DNA of 54,907 nucleotides from Erysipelotrichaceae bacterium (GCA_017539105.1 JAFYHQ010000022.1:1-54907); one strand, 5' to 3'. Positions 14,589 through 26,330 are shown, counted from the first letter of the stretch. Numbers and translations are program-made. Notes: generated by a model from the sequence alone, not told the origin.

Positions 14589-16148
14589 CAGCATTCCTTC
14601 CCAATAGAGATGATCGAAAGAACCGCTGTTCAAATCATAGTCATAATCGATATAACGGAAAACGATCTTGCTTCCATCGTTGAATTCATATTCCAGAAGA
14701 TCTTCTTCATATTCAGATTCTTTCTCCTGTTCCAGAGAAAGGAAGAAATCTTTCAGTTCATCGTTATAACCGATCTGATCCCGATAGGACAAAAGATGCA
14801 GCACGGAATAATGACTGATATCGAAATCCCTTCCTTCCAGATCGATGCTGTAGTAGAAAGAACGGATATTCTTTTCTTCATACGAATAATCGCTGAAAGA
14901 CTTGGCGATCTTGGATTCTTTGAATGTTTCAAAGAAAGAGCTCTTGGTTCCATCGCTGTATCTCAGATAATCATAGGCGGATTTCGCATCTTCGAGGTAT
15001 TCCGCTTCCATGACCACATTCTCGTTCAAAACGCCATTCACCAGCGCTCCGCCTTTGCTTAAGGCGTTCTTTAAACGGTTCTCCTGCAGCTTGTTCGGTA
15101 CGTCATAGATGTTCAACGGTGTACAGCTGAACAGAAGAGAGATCAGCGCAATAAACAGGAAACACCTGGACACATGGAAATGAAAGATCGCCGACAGCAT
15201 GTATCCGACTGCGATCGCGATCAGGATCAGCGACATGAAACGTGCGGTAGTGAGACCATAGGCATTCAATCTTATGACGATCGCAAAGAGCTGTATCGCC
15301 AGTACCGGTACCAGCAGATAGGCGCCTTTCGTCTTGAACAAGGCCTGAACCTTGCCATCCGTTTCATCCACCGACAGATAGAAGATCACATAGAACAGCA
15401 ACGCGAAGCAGCCGAACCAGTTCAACTTCCCTACCGGCATCTGCCAGGTGATGATGATCTTGAAGATATACAGATACAATATCCCGATCAGGATCAGATA
15501 GATATAGAACAATGCCTTATGGATAATCGTACGGTAGATCGATGGGACCGATACTTCTTCGTTGGGTCTTGGGACATAGGACAGGAATAACGTGATCCCG
15601 AAGAGTCCCAGCACCAGCAGGAAGAGGATGCTGTAGATTTTCCAGATCTCATCGAAATGGAAGATCAGGAAATGGAAGGCAGCGATACAGACGCTGAATC
15701 CTGCCAGGATGACGGCTGTAAAGATCCATACGATGAACGCCGACTTTGCCAGATAAGAGAAGAGATATCTGTTTTCTCTGTCTTTATATAAAACGTAAGC
15801 GGCCAGGGACAGCACGGCAACGCCGATTCCTGCCAGGGCGGTATAGATGTATTCGTTCTCGTATTTCTTCAATAGAAAGAATACAAGAAGCCCTGTGAGG
15901 ATGCTGACGGCGGGGACAAGATACCTGATCCTGTGGATCTCATATTCCAAGGACAGTTCCATCAAGAAACAGAACATCCCTGCCATGATCAAAGAGACCG
16001 TCAGTTTGGATAGATCTTCATCCGTTATGATCATATAAGCCGATGCGACGGTGATCAGACACAGTATCGCAAAGCTGAATGGGAAACGTTTGATGCAGTC
16101 CTGCAGTCTTCCCGATGCCTTTTTTATTTTTTCAAGTAAGTTTTCCAT
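14580..16148 (-). CDS. DUF4153 family integral membrane protein
   Basis: A 522-residue protein with about 12 hydrophobic spans (residues 20-350) followed by a soluble C-terminal region of about 170 residues. It resembles the DUF4153 family, whose function is unknown. FSCTPLNIYDVPNKLQENRL at the membrane-soluble border is typical. The ATG at 16148 with AGGAG five bases upstream is preferred over one 33 bases further out. Its stop overlaps the metK promoter, but the riboswitch terminator separates the two transcripts. Confidence 0.75.
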   Translation of the reverse strand: MENLLEKIKKASGRLQDCIKRFPFSFAILCLITVASAYMIITDEDLSKLTVSLIMAGMFCFLMELSLEYEIHRIRYLVPAVSILTGLLVFFLLKKYENEYIYTALAGIGVAVLSLAAYVLYKDRENRYLFSYLAKSAFIVWIFTAVILAGFSVCIAAFHFLIFHFDEIWKIYSILFLLVLGLFGITLFLSYVPRPNEEVSVPSIYRTIIHKALFYIYLILIGILYLYIFKIIITWQMPVGKLNWFGCFALLFYVIFYLSVDETDGKVQALFKTKGAYLLVPVLAIQLFAIVIRLNAYGLTTARFMSLILIAIAVGYMLSAIFHFHVSRCFLFIALISLLFSCTPLNIYDVPNKLQENRLKNALSKGGALVNGVLNENVVMEAEYLEDAKSAYDYLRYSDGTKSSFFETFKESKIAKSFSDYSYEEKNIRSFYYSIDLEGRDFDISHYSVLHLLSYRDQIGYNDELKDFFLSLEQEKESEYEEDLLEYEFNDGSKIVFRYIDYDYDLNSGSFDHLYWEGMLLK

Positions 16149-16320
16149 AAATGCTCCTTTACCAAACATTAATGATAGCATACCTGAGAATTATGTGAAT
16201 ATTACAAAAGAATTAAGTGATGATTTCAAAGCATACATTCATGTTTCATCCATGGATTGTTTCTTGTAAAAATAGTGAAATAATAGTGAAATAATAATGT
16301 AATTTTCTGATATAATATGA

Positions 16321-17457
16321 ATGGACATCACCATGATCAGATCGGTATTAAACAACGAAATATTAAACTATATCACACAGATCGAACTTAACAGATATAG
16401 AGTATCTTCTGTGGCTCTTTCGCATTCTTTGACTGATAGACTGCGTAAGAATTCCAAGAAAAAGAGTTCTTATGCATCTACAAAAATCGAAGGCAATCCT
16501 CTTTCTCAGTCACAAGTCGATGAAGTGATCGATCGCGATGAAAGAAAACACTTTCTCAAACCGGAACAGGAAGTACGAAATTATTATCTTGCCTTGAATT
16601 ATCTGGAAGAGAAAGCGAAAGAGAAAGAACCATTCTCAAAGAAACTGATCCTTGATGTTCAGAGATATGTTGAAAAAGGAGCTTCAAAAGAAAAGATCGG
16701 TTTACGGGGTCCGATGCCTCCGGAAGTACTGTTTGCAGTCTATGATTCTCAGACAGGAAATCCTGATTATATTCCGCCGGAATATAGCGATATCCCTGAA
16801 CTGCTGGATGAGCTGGTAGAATATGTAAACACGACCGATGATCATCCTTTGATCGTTGCGGCTGTCGTTCATTATCAGCTGGTAACGATTCATCCCTTTG
16901 AAGATGGCAATGGCAGGACGGCGCGTCTGTTATCCGGTTATATTTTGAATCATGACGGTTTCGGATTTAATGGAATTGGTTCCTTGGAAGAGTATTTTGC
17001 TTATGATGTGAATGAATACTATGAAGCGATACAGATGGGACTGCCTGCATTATATTACAACGGCAGAAATGATCCGCCTCATCCTGAAATCTGGATCAGA
17101 TATTTCTTAAGAATGGTGCTTCTGTATTCGCGTAAGATATGTGAATTATCAGAAAGTTCTGATGAAGAAAACATCAGCGGAAGCCTTTCTTATCTTAAAA
17201 CAAAAGAAAAAAAATTACTGCTGTATCTGGTCGATCATGATCAGAACGAGTATACGCCGATCGAAATCAGCAAAGTGATAGGTACTACAAATCGGACAGC
17301 TATCAACAGACTGACTCATCTTGTGAAAAACGGTTTCGTGGAACCGCTTCTGGTCAAGGAACGGATCCGATCCTACCGGCTCAGTGATTTCAGCAGGCAG
17401 TATAAGAAGCAGATCAAAAAACGGATCGAATCGTTATTATTGTCGTCTGATGACTGA
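16321..17457 (+). CDS. Fic family protein (AMPylator-type, class II)
   Basis: A 378-residue Fic protein. The catalytic loop HPFEDGNGRTARLL lies near residue 193 and is intact. A Fic_N region includes the inhibitory motif STKIEGNP near residue 54, which in class II Fic proteins blocks the ATP site. A C-terminal winged-helix segment (residues ~285-370, PIEISKVIGTTNRTAINRLT) suggests DNA binding. Fic enzymes transfer AMP to target hydroxyl groups. The target is unknown. A TATAAT ends only four bases before the ATG, so the message may be leaderless or start at 16333. Confidence 0.88.
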   Translation: MDITMIRSVLNNEILNYITQIELNRYRVSSVALSHSLTDRLRKNSKKKSSYASTKIEGNPLSQSQVDEVIDRDERKHFLKPEQEVRNYYLALNYLEEKAKEKEPFSKKLILDVQRYVEKGASKEKIGLRGPMPPEVLFAVYDSQTGNPDYIPPEYSDIPELLDELVEYVNTTDDHPLIVAAVVHYQLVTIHPFEDGNGRTARLLSGYILNHDGFGFNGIGSLEEYFAYDVNEYYEAIQMGLPALYYNGRNDPPHPEIWIRYFLRMVLLYSRKICELSESSDEENISGSLSYLKTKEKKLLLYLVDHDQNEYTPIEISKVIGTTNRTAINRLTHLVKNGFVEPLLVKERIRSYRLSDFSRQYKKQIKKRIESLLLSSDD

Positions 17458-17560
17458 ACTTGTTTTGATCTGATTCTGAAAATCAGTTTCAGTTACTCTT
17501 TATCCAAGGGATCACGATATTATCGTAATTCACATGGTAAATCATAGGTGCAACAGGATA

Positions 17561-17588
17561 TAAAAAGATCTCTGGTATTTCGAGATCT
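17561..17588 (-). terminator. Intrinsic terminator of the ATP synthase operon
   Basis: On the minus strand AGATCTC and GAGATCT pair around nine bases, followed by TTTTTAT, 25 bases after the atpC stop. Confidence 0.75.
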
Positions 17589-17612
17589 CCTTTGTCATAT
17601 AGAAATGTGCTT

Positions 17613-20234
<2,622 letters not shown>

Positions 20235-22298
20235 TTATCTCTCCAAAAGGTTGAATCTCGTAGTGAAAACGGTAATGATTTCCAGAAGCTGGTCATGGAG
20301 TTCGTCGGAGATCTTCTTTTCTTCTTCGATCTGTCGCATGATCTGCGGATGGACATGGTTCATTTCCGTCAGCAGTTCGTTTTCATAGTCTCTGATATCT
20401 TTCAATGGAACTTCATCGAGAAGCCCGTTCTTGTTGGCGAAGAGAAGGATGACCTGGTCCGCGGTAGCCAATGGGGCATACTGCGGCTGTTTCAAGAGTT
20501 CGACCACATGGCGTCCATGATCGATCTGCTTCCTGGTATTGCTGTCGAGGTCGGAACCGAACTGGGCGAAATCCAGAACTTCCTGGTACTGGGAAAGATC
20601 CAGCTTCAGGGAAGAGGATACGGATTTCATGGCCTTGGTCTGGGCAGCGGAACCGACTCTGGATACGGAGAGTCCGTAGTCGATGGCCGGACGGATGCCG
20701 CTGTTGAACAGTTCGCTCTGCAGGAAGATCTGTCCATCGGTAATGGAAATGACATTGGTCGGAATGTAGGCACTGATATCGCCTGCCTGGGTCTCGATGA
20801 TCGGCAGAGCCGTGATCGATCCTCCGCCCAGATCGTCATGCATACGGCAGGACCGTTCCAAAAGACGGGAATGCAGGTAGAAGACATCGCCCGGATAGGC
20901 TTCCCTTCCCGGAGGCCTTCTTAGCAGCAATGACAGCGTACGGTAGGCGACGGCGTGCTTGGAAAGGTCGTCATAGACGATCAGCACATCCTTGCCCTGA
21001 TGCATCCAGTATTCGGCGATGCTTGTGCCCGCATAAGGAGCGATATACTGCAAAGAAGCCAGTTCGCTGGCACCTGCCACCATGACGGTCGTATAATTCA
21101 TGGCTCCATACTGATGGAGTTTTTCGATGATCTGCGCTACGGTCGAATTCTTCTGGCCGATGGCCACATAGATGCAATAGACGTCTCTTCCGTTCTGGTT
21201 GATGATCGTATCGATTGCCAGTGCGGTCTTGCCGGTCTGGCGGTCGCCGATGATCAGTTCTCTCTGTCCTTTGCCGATCGGGATCATCGCATCGATGATC
21301 TTGATGCCGGTCTGCAGCGGTTCGTCGATCGGCTGGCGCTCGATGACGCCCGGAGCGTTGTTTTCGATCGGACGGAAATGTTCGGTCTTGATCGGACCTT
21401 TGCCATCGATGGGTCTTCCCAATGCATCGATGACTCTTCCCAGAAGTTCATCCCCGACAGGCACCTCTGCGACCTTGCCTGTAGAAGCGACTTTGGTTCC
21501 CTTTACGATCTCGCTGTCGTTGCCTAAAAGAACCGCGGCGATCTTGTTTTCCTGCAGGTCCATGACCATGGCCTTGGTGCTTCCCACATCCAGGATCTCG
21601 CCTGCCATGGCTTTACTGATTCCTGACAGATTGACGACGCCATCCGCCACGCTGATGACTTCGCCCATGGTATAGGCAGTCTGTCTCTGCAGATCGCTCT
21701 TATTGAAAGAAGCGATCTCTTCTTTCAGTTCCTTGCCGATGTCGTCGGATCTGACATCGAGTTCTTTCTGCAAGAGATTGTCTTTCAGTTCATTGATCTG
21801 GGCTTTGTAGCTGCCATCCCAGACGCTGTCGTTGATGGCGACTTTGACGCCGCCGATCAGGTCTTTGTCCAGCTTGTTTTCAAGCTTGATCGCTCTCTCC
21901 AGCTTATGAGTAAAGGCAGCTTCCAGGGTATATAAAGTCCCTTTGTCCAGTTCCCTGACGCTGTAGGCTGTCCCCAATGTGATGCCTCTGGTCTGATAGT
22001 AGTAGACCAGAAACTCATGGATCAGCCTGGACTCATAGCCTGCTTCCGGGATCGTATCGACGATCAGGAATAATCCGTAGAGTACGGACTCATCCAGATC
22101 ATGATCGAACGCTTCCTGCAAGGCCTGTTTCTTTTCCGCGGAACGGTGGTCCGGGGAATCGATGTATTTTAAAAGAACATCATTCTTGTTGAGTTCATCA
22201 TTGATTCGTTTGATTTCCGGATAAATCAGATCGACCTGCCCTTCCTGATTGGCCAGTTCCATCAGGTTGCGGGCATACGCCTTGATATCGACACTCAT
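20235..22298 (-). CDS. atpHA: Fused ATP synthase delta-alpha subunit
   Basis: One unbroken 687-residue frame. Residues 1-178 are a full delta (OSCP-like) subunit, starting AYARNLMELANQEG and ending in the GGVKVAINDSVWDGS strand region. Residues from about 180 are a complete alpha subunit starting SDDIGKELKEEIASF, with Walker A GDRQTGKT at 351-358. By comparison with E. coli alpha the join has no linker and loses almost nothing. No internal ATG lies near the join; a TTG at codon 176 has only a weak upstream AAAGA. Alpha is present three times and delta once in known enzymes, so the fusion raises a stoichiometry problem. It overlaps atpF by four bases. Confidence 0.95.
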   Translation of the reverse strand: MSVDIKAYARNLMELANQEGQVDLIYPEIKRINDELNKNDVLLKYIDSPDHRSAEKKQALQEAFDHDLDESVLYGLFLIVDTIPEAGYESRLIHEFLVYYYQTRGITLGTAYSVRELDKGTLYTLEAAFTHKLERAIKLENKLDKDLIGGVKVAINDSVWDGSYKAQINELKDNLLQKELDVRSDDIGKELKEEIASFNKSDLQRQTAYTMGEVISVADGVVNLSGISKAMAGEILDVGSTKAMVMDLQENKIAAVLLGNDSEIVKGTKVASTGKVAEVPVGDELLGRVIDALGRPIDGKGPIKTEHFRPIENNAPGVIERQPIDEPLQTGIKIIDAMIPIGKGQRELIIGDRQTGKTALAIDTIINQNGRDVYCIYVAIGQKNSTVAQIIEKLHQYGAMNYTTVMVAGASELASLQYIAPYAGTSIAEYWMHQGKDVLIVYDDLSKHAVAYRTLSLLLRRPPGREAYPGDVFYLHSRLLERSCRMHDDLGGGSITALPIIETQAGDISAYIPTNVISITDGQIFLQSELFNSGIRPAIDYGLSVSRVGSAAQTKAMKSVSSSLKLDLSQYQEVLDFAQFGSDLDSNTRKQIDHGRHVVELLKQPQYAPLATADQVILLFANKNGLLDEVPLKDIRDYENELLTEMNHVHPQIMRQIEEEKKISDELHDQLLEIITVFTTRFNLLER

Positions 22299-22804
22299 GA
22301 ATCGATCACTTCCTTAATGAAAGAACGGATCGATTCCTGTTCATTCGAAGCATCCAGTTTTTCCTGCAGGACTTTTTCTGCGGCACTGATAGTGACATCG
22401 ACGATTTCTTCGTGCATCTGTTTCATCATCTTGTCGTGCTGCAGTTCCATGTCCTTTCTGGCGTTCTCCAGAAGGAGCTTGGCTTCCTTCTGTCCTTCAT
22501 CCGTCAGCTGTTCCTTGAGCAGGTTGCCTTCTTCTCTGGCTTCCTTAAGGATGACTTCCGCGGTCTTATTCGCATCGAGGATGGCCTGCTTGGCTTCGGT
22601 ATTGAGCCGTTCGTTCTCTTCGATGAGTTTTTCCGCTTCCGTCAGTTTTGCCTGTTCATAGGCGGATCTCTCATCCAGAATCTTCTTGACCGGTTTCCAT
22701 GCCAGTTTATACATCAGAAAAAACAGCACGGCTGTCGCACAAAGCTGCGTGATCGCTGTCCAGACATTCGGTACGAGCTGAGACAGGATATCGACGATCT
22801 GCAT
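22295..22804 (-). CDS. atpF: ATP synthase b subunit
   Basis: A 169-residue outer-stalk subunit. A single N-terminal membrane span (ITQLCATAVLFFLMYKLAW) is followed by the conserved KPVKKILDER and a long charged coiled coil to about residue 150. The C-terminal tip would meet the delta portion of the fused protein. It is two bases from atpE and overlaps the fusion gene. Confidence 0.95.
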   Translation of the reverse strand: MQIVDILSQLVPNVWTAITQLCATAVLFFLMYKLAWKPVKKILDERSAYEQAKLTEAEKLIEENERLNTEAKQAILDANKTAEVILKEAREEGNLLKEQLTDEGQKEAKLLLENARKDMELQHDKMMKQMHEEIVDVTISAAEKVLQEKLDASNEQESIRSFIKEVIDS

Positions 22805-22805
22805 C

Positions 22806-23036
22806 TTAAGCTCCTAAAATGAAGATGATCAGGAAAGCGGTAAGCAGACAGTAGATGGCACAGGTCTCGGAAATGGCGGCACCGATGATGGCCATGGACT
22901 GGATCTTGCTGGCGGCATCGGGATTCTTGCCGATCTGTTCGACGGCAGTGATCGCGACTTTGCCTTCCATGATACCGGTGATACAGCCGCCTAAGACACA
23001 GAGCGTTGCCGCAAAACCTATTAATGCTTTTTCCAT
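22806..23036 (-). CDS. atpE: ATP synthase c subunit with two-carboxylate motif
   Basis: A 76-residue hairpin forming the rotor ring. Helix 2 carries the ion-binding glutamate in AAISETCAIY (Glu57, Thr58). Helix 1 has a second glutamate, Glu24 in GIMEGK, at the position of Gln32 in Ilyobacter c. The Glu24-Glu57 distance of 33 equals Glu32-Glu65 of the Fusobacterium nucleatum sodium-driven ring. Thr58 takes the place of the sodium-ligand serine. This favours sodium coupling, by comparison only. The polar loop (KNPDA) is standard. Confidence 0.95.
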   Translation of the reverse strand: MEKALIGFAATLCVLGGCITGIMEGKVAITAVEQIGKNPDAASKIQSMAIIGAAISETCAIYCLLTAFLIIFILGA

Positions 23037-23047
23037 ATGTTTTCCCC

Positions 23048-23731
23048 CTATTCTTTCTGTGGAAGTTCTTTTCCGATAAATGATAACGATAAGATCGTGA
23101 AGATATATGACTGCATCGCTCCTGAGAACAGATCGAAATAGAAATGCAGTACCGGAGCGAGGATGATGCCGAAGATATTGAGTTTGCCTATGAGAGGTAT
23201 TTTATTGGAAACGGCTGCCAGCATCTGGTAGATGACCGACATCAGGATGCCTCCCGAGAGAATGTTGCCGAACAGACGCAGAGACAACGACAGGAGCGTC
23301 GAGAACTTGCTCAGGACATTCAGGACCACGAATGGTGCGAACGGTTCGAACCAGGTCTTGAGATATGCCTTGCCTCCTCTGGCTTTGAGGGAACAGACTT
23401 CGATCAGGATGCAGGTAATCGCCGCCAGAACCAGCGTCACGCTGTAGTTGGAAGTCGGCGTATCCAGGGAGAAGAGTCCCGCGATATTGGCCAGGAAGAT
23501 GTAGGAGATGACCGTCATGATGTATGGCGTCAGATACTTGGCGAAACGTTCATCCGTCTTGTCTTTGACCATCTTGTCGATCATTTCCGCAAAGATCATC
23601 ACCAGCAATACGATGCCTGTAGGCTTGCTTAAAGGATCGAAGGCCTTCAGTTTCCTGTTGATGTACAGCAGCAAAAGAGCCATGAAGACAGTGATGATGA
23701 TAATGGAATAGACCGTTGTCTGAATGACCAT
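23048..23731 (-). CDS. atpB: ATP synthase a subunit
   Basis: A 227-residue stator membrane subunit forming the ion half-channels. Five or six spans are seen. The essential arginine lies in LSLRLFGNILSGG near residue 153, and the late helix FYFDLFSGAMQSYIFTILS is conserved. It is shorter at the N-terminus than the E. coli form, as usual in Firmicutes. It follows atpI by one base. Confidence 0.95.
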   Translation of the reverse strand: MVIQTTVYSIIIITVFMALLLLYINRKLKAFDPLSKPTGIVLLVMIFAEMIDKMVKDKTDERFAKYLTPYIMTVISYIFLANIAGLFSLDTPTSNYSVTLVLAAITCILIEVCSLKARGGKAYLKTWFEPFAPFVVLNVLSKFSTLLSLSLRLFGNILSGGILMSVIYQMLAAVSNKIPLIGKLNIFGIILAPVLHFYFDLFSGAMQSYIFTILSLSFIGKELPQKE

Positions 23732-23732
23732 C

Positions 23733-24080
23733 CTATGCTCCTTTCCTGCTTAAGGCATCGATCACGAGACTGACCATGAACAGGACCAGTCCGATGGTGA
23801 CGCCATAGATATTGAAATACTGCGGATTCCGGATCGCGATATAGATCACCAGGGCCAGCAGTCCGTAACGGAAGATATTGCTCATGATCAGCAGCGGGTA
23901 GTTGCGCATATCCTGTTCCTTCATCACCATCGACATGCTGGCAGATAGCAGCAGCAGATTGACCAGGCTTGCCAGGGTCGCTGTCATGATTCCGATCGAA
24001 ATCGTATAGTCAAAAAAGAAAGCGATGATGCTTAAGATGATGGCGATAAGTGCTGTCAGATAATAGATCTTAAGTTTCAT
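23733..24080 (-). CDS. atpI: ATP synthase subunit I (AtpI-like)
   Basis: A 115-residue protein with four hydrophobic helices placed first in the operon, the normal position of AtpI, which helps assemble the c ring. Sequence conservation in this family is low, so context and topology are the main support. No good ribosome binding site is visible. A 6-bp hairpin (GTATCA/TGATAC) occupies the region just before the ATG. Confidence 0.75.
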   Translation of the reverse strand: MKLKIYYLTALIAIILSIIAFFFDYTISIGIMTATLASLVNLLLLSASMSMVMKEQDMRNYPLLIMSNIFRYGLLALVIYIAIRNPQYFNIYGVTIGLVLFMVSLVIDALSRKGA

Positions 24081-24111
24081 GGGGTATCATTTGTTTCTTT
24101 TTGATACTAAT

Positions 24112-24141
24112 ATTTTATTATATGAGGATATTTCTGTTCAA
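24112..24141 (-). promoter_or_regulatory. Candidate promoter of the ATP synthase operon
   Basis: On the minus strand TTGAAC (24141-24136), an 18-base spacer and TAAAAT (24117-24112) lie 32 bases before atpI. Confidence 0.4.
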
Positions 24142-24226
24142 TATTCCGGATGACCTGAAAGACTTAGATCATCGGGATGCATTTTGTTTTTACAGTTGTC
24201 GCGTTTGATAATACAATGAAAGAGAT

Positions 24227-25543
24227 ATGAAGACACAGAATCTTTTCTATAACGAAATGAATGAGCCTCTGGCAGCAAGGCTGCGGCCGCAGACACTGGA
24301 TGAGATCATCGGTCAGCAGCATCTGATCGGTCCCGGAAAAGTATTGCGTAAGATGGTGGAAAGTGACCGTATCCCTTCGATGATCTTCTGGGGTCCTCCG
24401 GGCGTAGGCAAGACGACGCTGGCCAGCGTGATCGCGCGGATGACCAGGGCTTCGTTCGTGGATTTTTCGGCAGTGACCAGCGGGATCAAAGAGATCAAGG
24501 AGGTCATGAAACGGGCGGAAGAAGCGGTGGAAATGGGCGATCGGACCATTCTGTTTATCGATGAGATCCATCGTTTCAACAAAGCCCAGCAGGATGCTTT
24601 CCTGCCTTTCGTGGAGAAAGGAAGCATCATCCTGATCGGGGCGACCACGGAGAATCCTTCGTTCGAGGTCAACGGAGCCTTGCTATCAAGATGCAAGGTC
24701 TTCGTGCTGAAACAGCTGACGGCAGAGGATATCGTCGAGCTGCTCAAACGGGCGATCACAGACCCGCGGGCATTCCCCGGGAAAACGATCGATATCGATG
24801 AGAAGGATCTGTATTTCATTGCAAACTTTTCCAATGGCGATGCCAGGATGGCGCTGTCTACTTTGGAGATGGTCGTTCTTAACGGAGAAGAAAAGGATGA
24901 TCATATCACCGTTCGCAGCGAACTGATCGAAGAGATCACTTCCAAGAAATCGCTGCTTTATGACAAGAAGGGCGAGGAACACTACAATATCATTTCCGCT
25001 TTGCATAAGTCGATGCGTAATTCCGATCCGGATGCGGCGGTCTACTGGCTCGCGAGGATGCTAGAAGCGGGGGAAGATCCGCTGTATGTCGCAAGAAGGA
25101 TCATCCGTTTCGCAAGCGAGGATATCGGAATGGCCGATCCCAGAGCCTTGCAGATCGCGGTGGCTGCCTACGAGGCTTCGCACTACATCGGGATGCCGGA
25201 ATGCAGCGTCAACCTGACGGAAGCGGTCCTGTACATGTCCATGGCTCCGAAGTCCAATTCCGCCTACATGGCTTATGAAAGAGCGCGAAGCGATGCCATG
25301 CGAATGCTGGATGAGCCGGTACCTCTGGTGATACGCAATGCCCCTACGGGTCTCATGAAAGACCTGGGCTATGGCGATGGCTACCAGTATGCCCATGACA
25401 CGGAAGAGAAACTCACGAATATGCAGTGTCTGCCGGATTCTCTGAAAGACAAAGTCTACTATGAGCCGGTCGATCAGGGTCTGGAGCGGCAGATTTCTGA
25501 ACGGCTGAAACAGATCAAAGACTGGAAAAAGAAACATCAGTAA
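24227..25543 (+). CDS. rarA: Replication-associated recombination protein RarA (MgsA)
   Basis: A 438-residue AAA+ ATPase related to clamp loaders, acting at stalled replication forks. It opens with the family stretch PLAARLRPQTLDEIIGQQHL. Walker A GPPGVGKTTLAS lies near residue 50, Walker B LFIDEIHRFNKAQQDAFLP near 105, and sensor 1 GATTENPSFEVN follows. The C-terminal MgsA part (HYNIISALHKSMRNSDPDAA; YVARRIIRFASEDIGMADP) is complete. It is a single-gene unit ended by copy C of the repeated element. Confidence 0.97.
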   Translation: MKTQNLFYNEMNEPLAARLRPQTLDEIIGQQHLIGPGKVLRKMVESDRIPSMIFWGPPGVGKTTLASVIARMTRASFVDFSAVTSGIKEIKEVMKRAEEAVEMGDRTILFIDEIHRFNKAQQDAFLPFVEKGSIILIGATTENPSFEVNGALLSRCKVFVLKQLTAEDIVELLKRAITDPRAFPGKTIDIDEKDLYFIANFSNGDARMALSTLEMVVLNGEEKDDHITVRSELIEEITSKKSLLYDKKGEEHYNIISALHKSMRNSDPDAAVYWLARMLEAGEDPLYVARRIIRFASEDIGMADPRALQIAVAAYEASHYIGMPECSVNLTEAVLYMSMAPKSNSAYMAYERARSDAMRMLDEPVPLVIRNAPTGLMKDLGYGDGYQYAHDTEEKLTNMQCLPDSLKDKVYYEPVDQGLERQISERLKQIKDWKKKHQ

Positions 25544-25549
25544 ATTAAT

Positions 25550-25606
25550 GCAAGCGATCGATCTTAAATGAGGAATCGCTTGTTTTTTTGTGAATAATGT
25601 ATAGGA
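25550..25606 (+). repeat. Repeated element, copy C: terminator hairpin plus conserved tail
   Basis: CAAGCGAT (25550-25557) pairs with ATCGCTTG, then a T-run and TGTGAATAATGTATAGGA. From 25568 to 25606 it matches copy A with a single base change, though 15.7 kb away and after an unrelated gene. It again lies directly upstream of a toxin-antitoxin operon. Confidence 0.85.
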
Positions 25607-25648
25607 GATTGTATTTCTATGCTTATTCATATTCTTTATCTGATTGAA

Positions 25649-25678
25649 TTGATAATACGTATTTATACGTGTTATACT
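25649..25678 (+). promoter_or_regulatory. Promoter with operator for HicAB pair 2
   Basis: TTGATA (25649-25654), an 18-base spacer and TATACT (25673-25678). The spacer holds a perfect palindrome ACGTAT-TT-ATACGT (25657-25670), well placed for repression by the RHH domain of HicB. Confidence 0.65.
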
Positions 25679-25704
25679 GTTGATGGATCCGGGGGTGTCA
25701 TCCT

Positions 25705-25899
25705 ATGCCTATGACACCTAAGGAAATGGTGAGATTCCTGAAGAAACACGGGTTCGTAAGAACTCCGGGCGGGAAAGGTTCTCATTGGAAATACTACAAT
25801 CCCAAGACCGGAAGATCTACAACTGTTCCTTATCACAACAGAAGTATGAGTATAGGAACGGAACAGGCCACACTCAGACAGGCAGGACTGAAAAAATAA
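25705..25899 (+). CDS. hicA: HicA toxin
   Basis: A 64-residue canonical HicA mRNA interferase. The catalytic GSH motif appears in GGKGSHWKYYNP near residue 25, followed by STTVPYHNRSMSIGTEQATL and the final LRQAGLKK helix. GGGGGTG precedes the ATG by eight bases. A second in-frame ATG at 25711 is possible. It is different in sequence from the HicA-like protein at 10858, so the two modules are not recent duplicates. Confidence 0.92.
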   Translation: MPMTPKEMVRFLKKHGFVRTPGGKGSHWKYYNPKTGRSTTVPYHNRSMSIGTEQATLRQAGLKK

Positions 25900-25925
25900 C
25901 TTAAGTATATTAGGAGGAATTTCAA

Positions 25926-26330
25926 ATGGCAAAAATCTATTATCCCGCACTATTTCATGTCGCTGAAGATATCGGCGGATATTGGGTCGAGTTTCCTGAT
26001 CTTCCCGGCTGTCTGACAGAAGGCAGGAATGAGGTCGAAGCGATGGAGATGGCGGAAGATGCTTTGGGACTTTGGCTGGACCGTACCGGTGAAACATGGG
26101 AAAGAGAGATCCTTCCCCCTTCTACCTGTGAAGCGATCCGGAAACAGTTTCCCGATGAATTGGTCATGATGGTGGGTTGCGATCCGGAAGAATGGTATCG
26201 CAGGACACATTCCAGAGCAATCAAGAAGACACTTACGATTCCGGCATGGCTGAATGAACGCGCAACGAAAGCGAACCTCAATTTCTCAAAGATCCTGAAA
26301 GAGGCACTGATCGATAAACTGGGCCTATGA
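25926..26330 (+). CDS. hicB: HicB antitoxin
   Basis: A 134-residue antitoxin. Residues 1-60 show the HicB signature (YPALFHVAEDIGGYWVEFPD, then LPGCLTEG, then AEDALGLWL). Residues 95-134 (KKTLTIPAWLNERATKANLN, FSKILKEALIDKL) form an Arc-type ribbon-helix-helix domain. It has a strong TAGGAGG site. The stop overlaps the start of a GNAT gene by ATGA, which is unusual because hicAB is normally a two-gene unit. Confidence 0.92.
   Translation: MAKIYYPALFHVAEDIGGYWVEFPDLPGCLTEGRNEVEAMEMAEDALGLWLDRTGETWEREILPPSTCEAIRKQFPDELVMMVGCDPEEWYRRTHSRAIKKTLTIPAWLNERATKANLNFSKILKEALIDKLGL

Noticed and set aside
15174-15590. Plus-strand open frame inside the DUF4153 gene
   Set aside because: Its composition (Gln/Arg-rich) is the shadow of a membrane protein on the other strand, and no ribosome binding site is present.
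17470-17486. CTGATT/AATCAG hairpin after the Fic gene
   Set aside because: Only a short stem and a poor T-run, too weak to list as a terminator.
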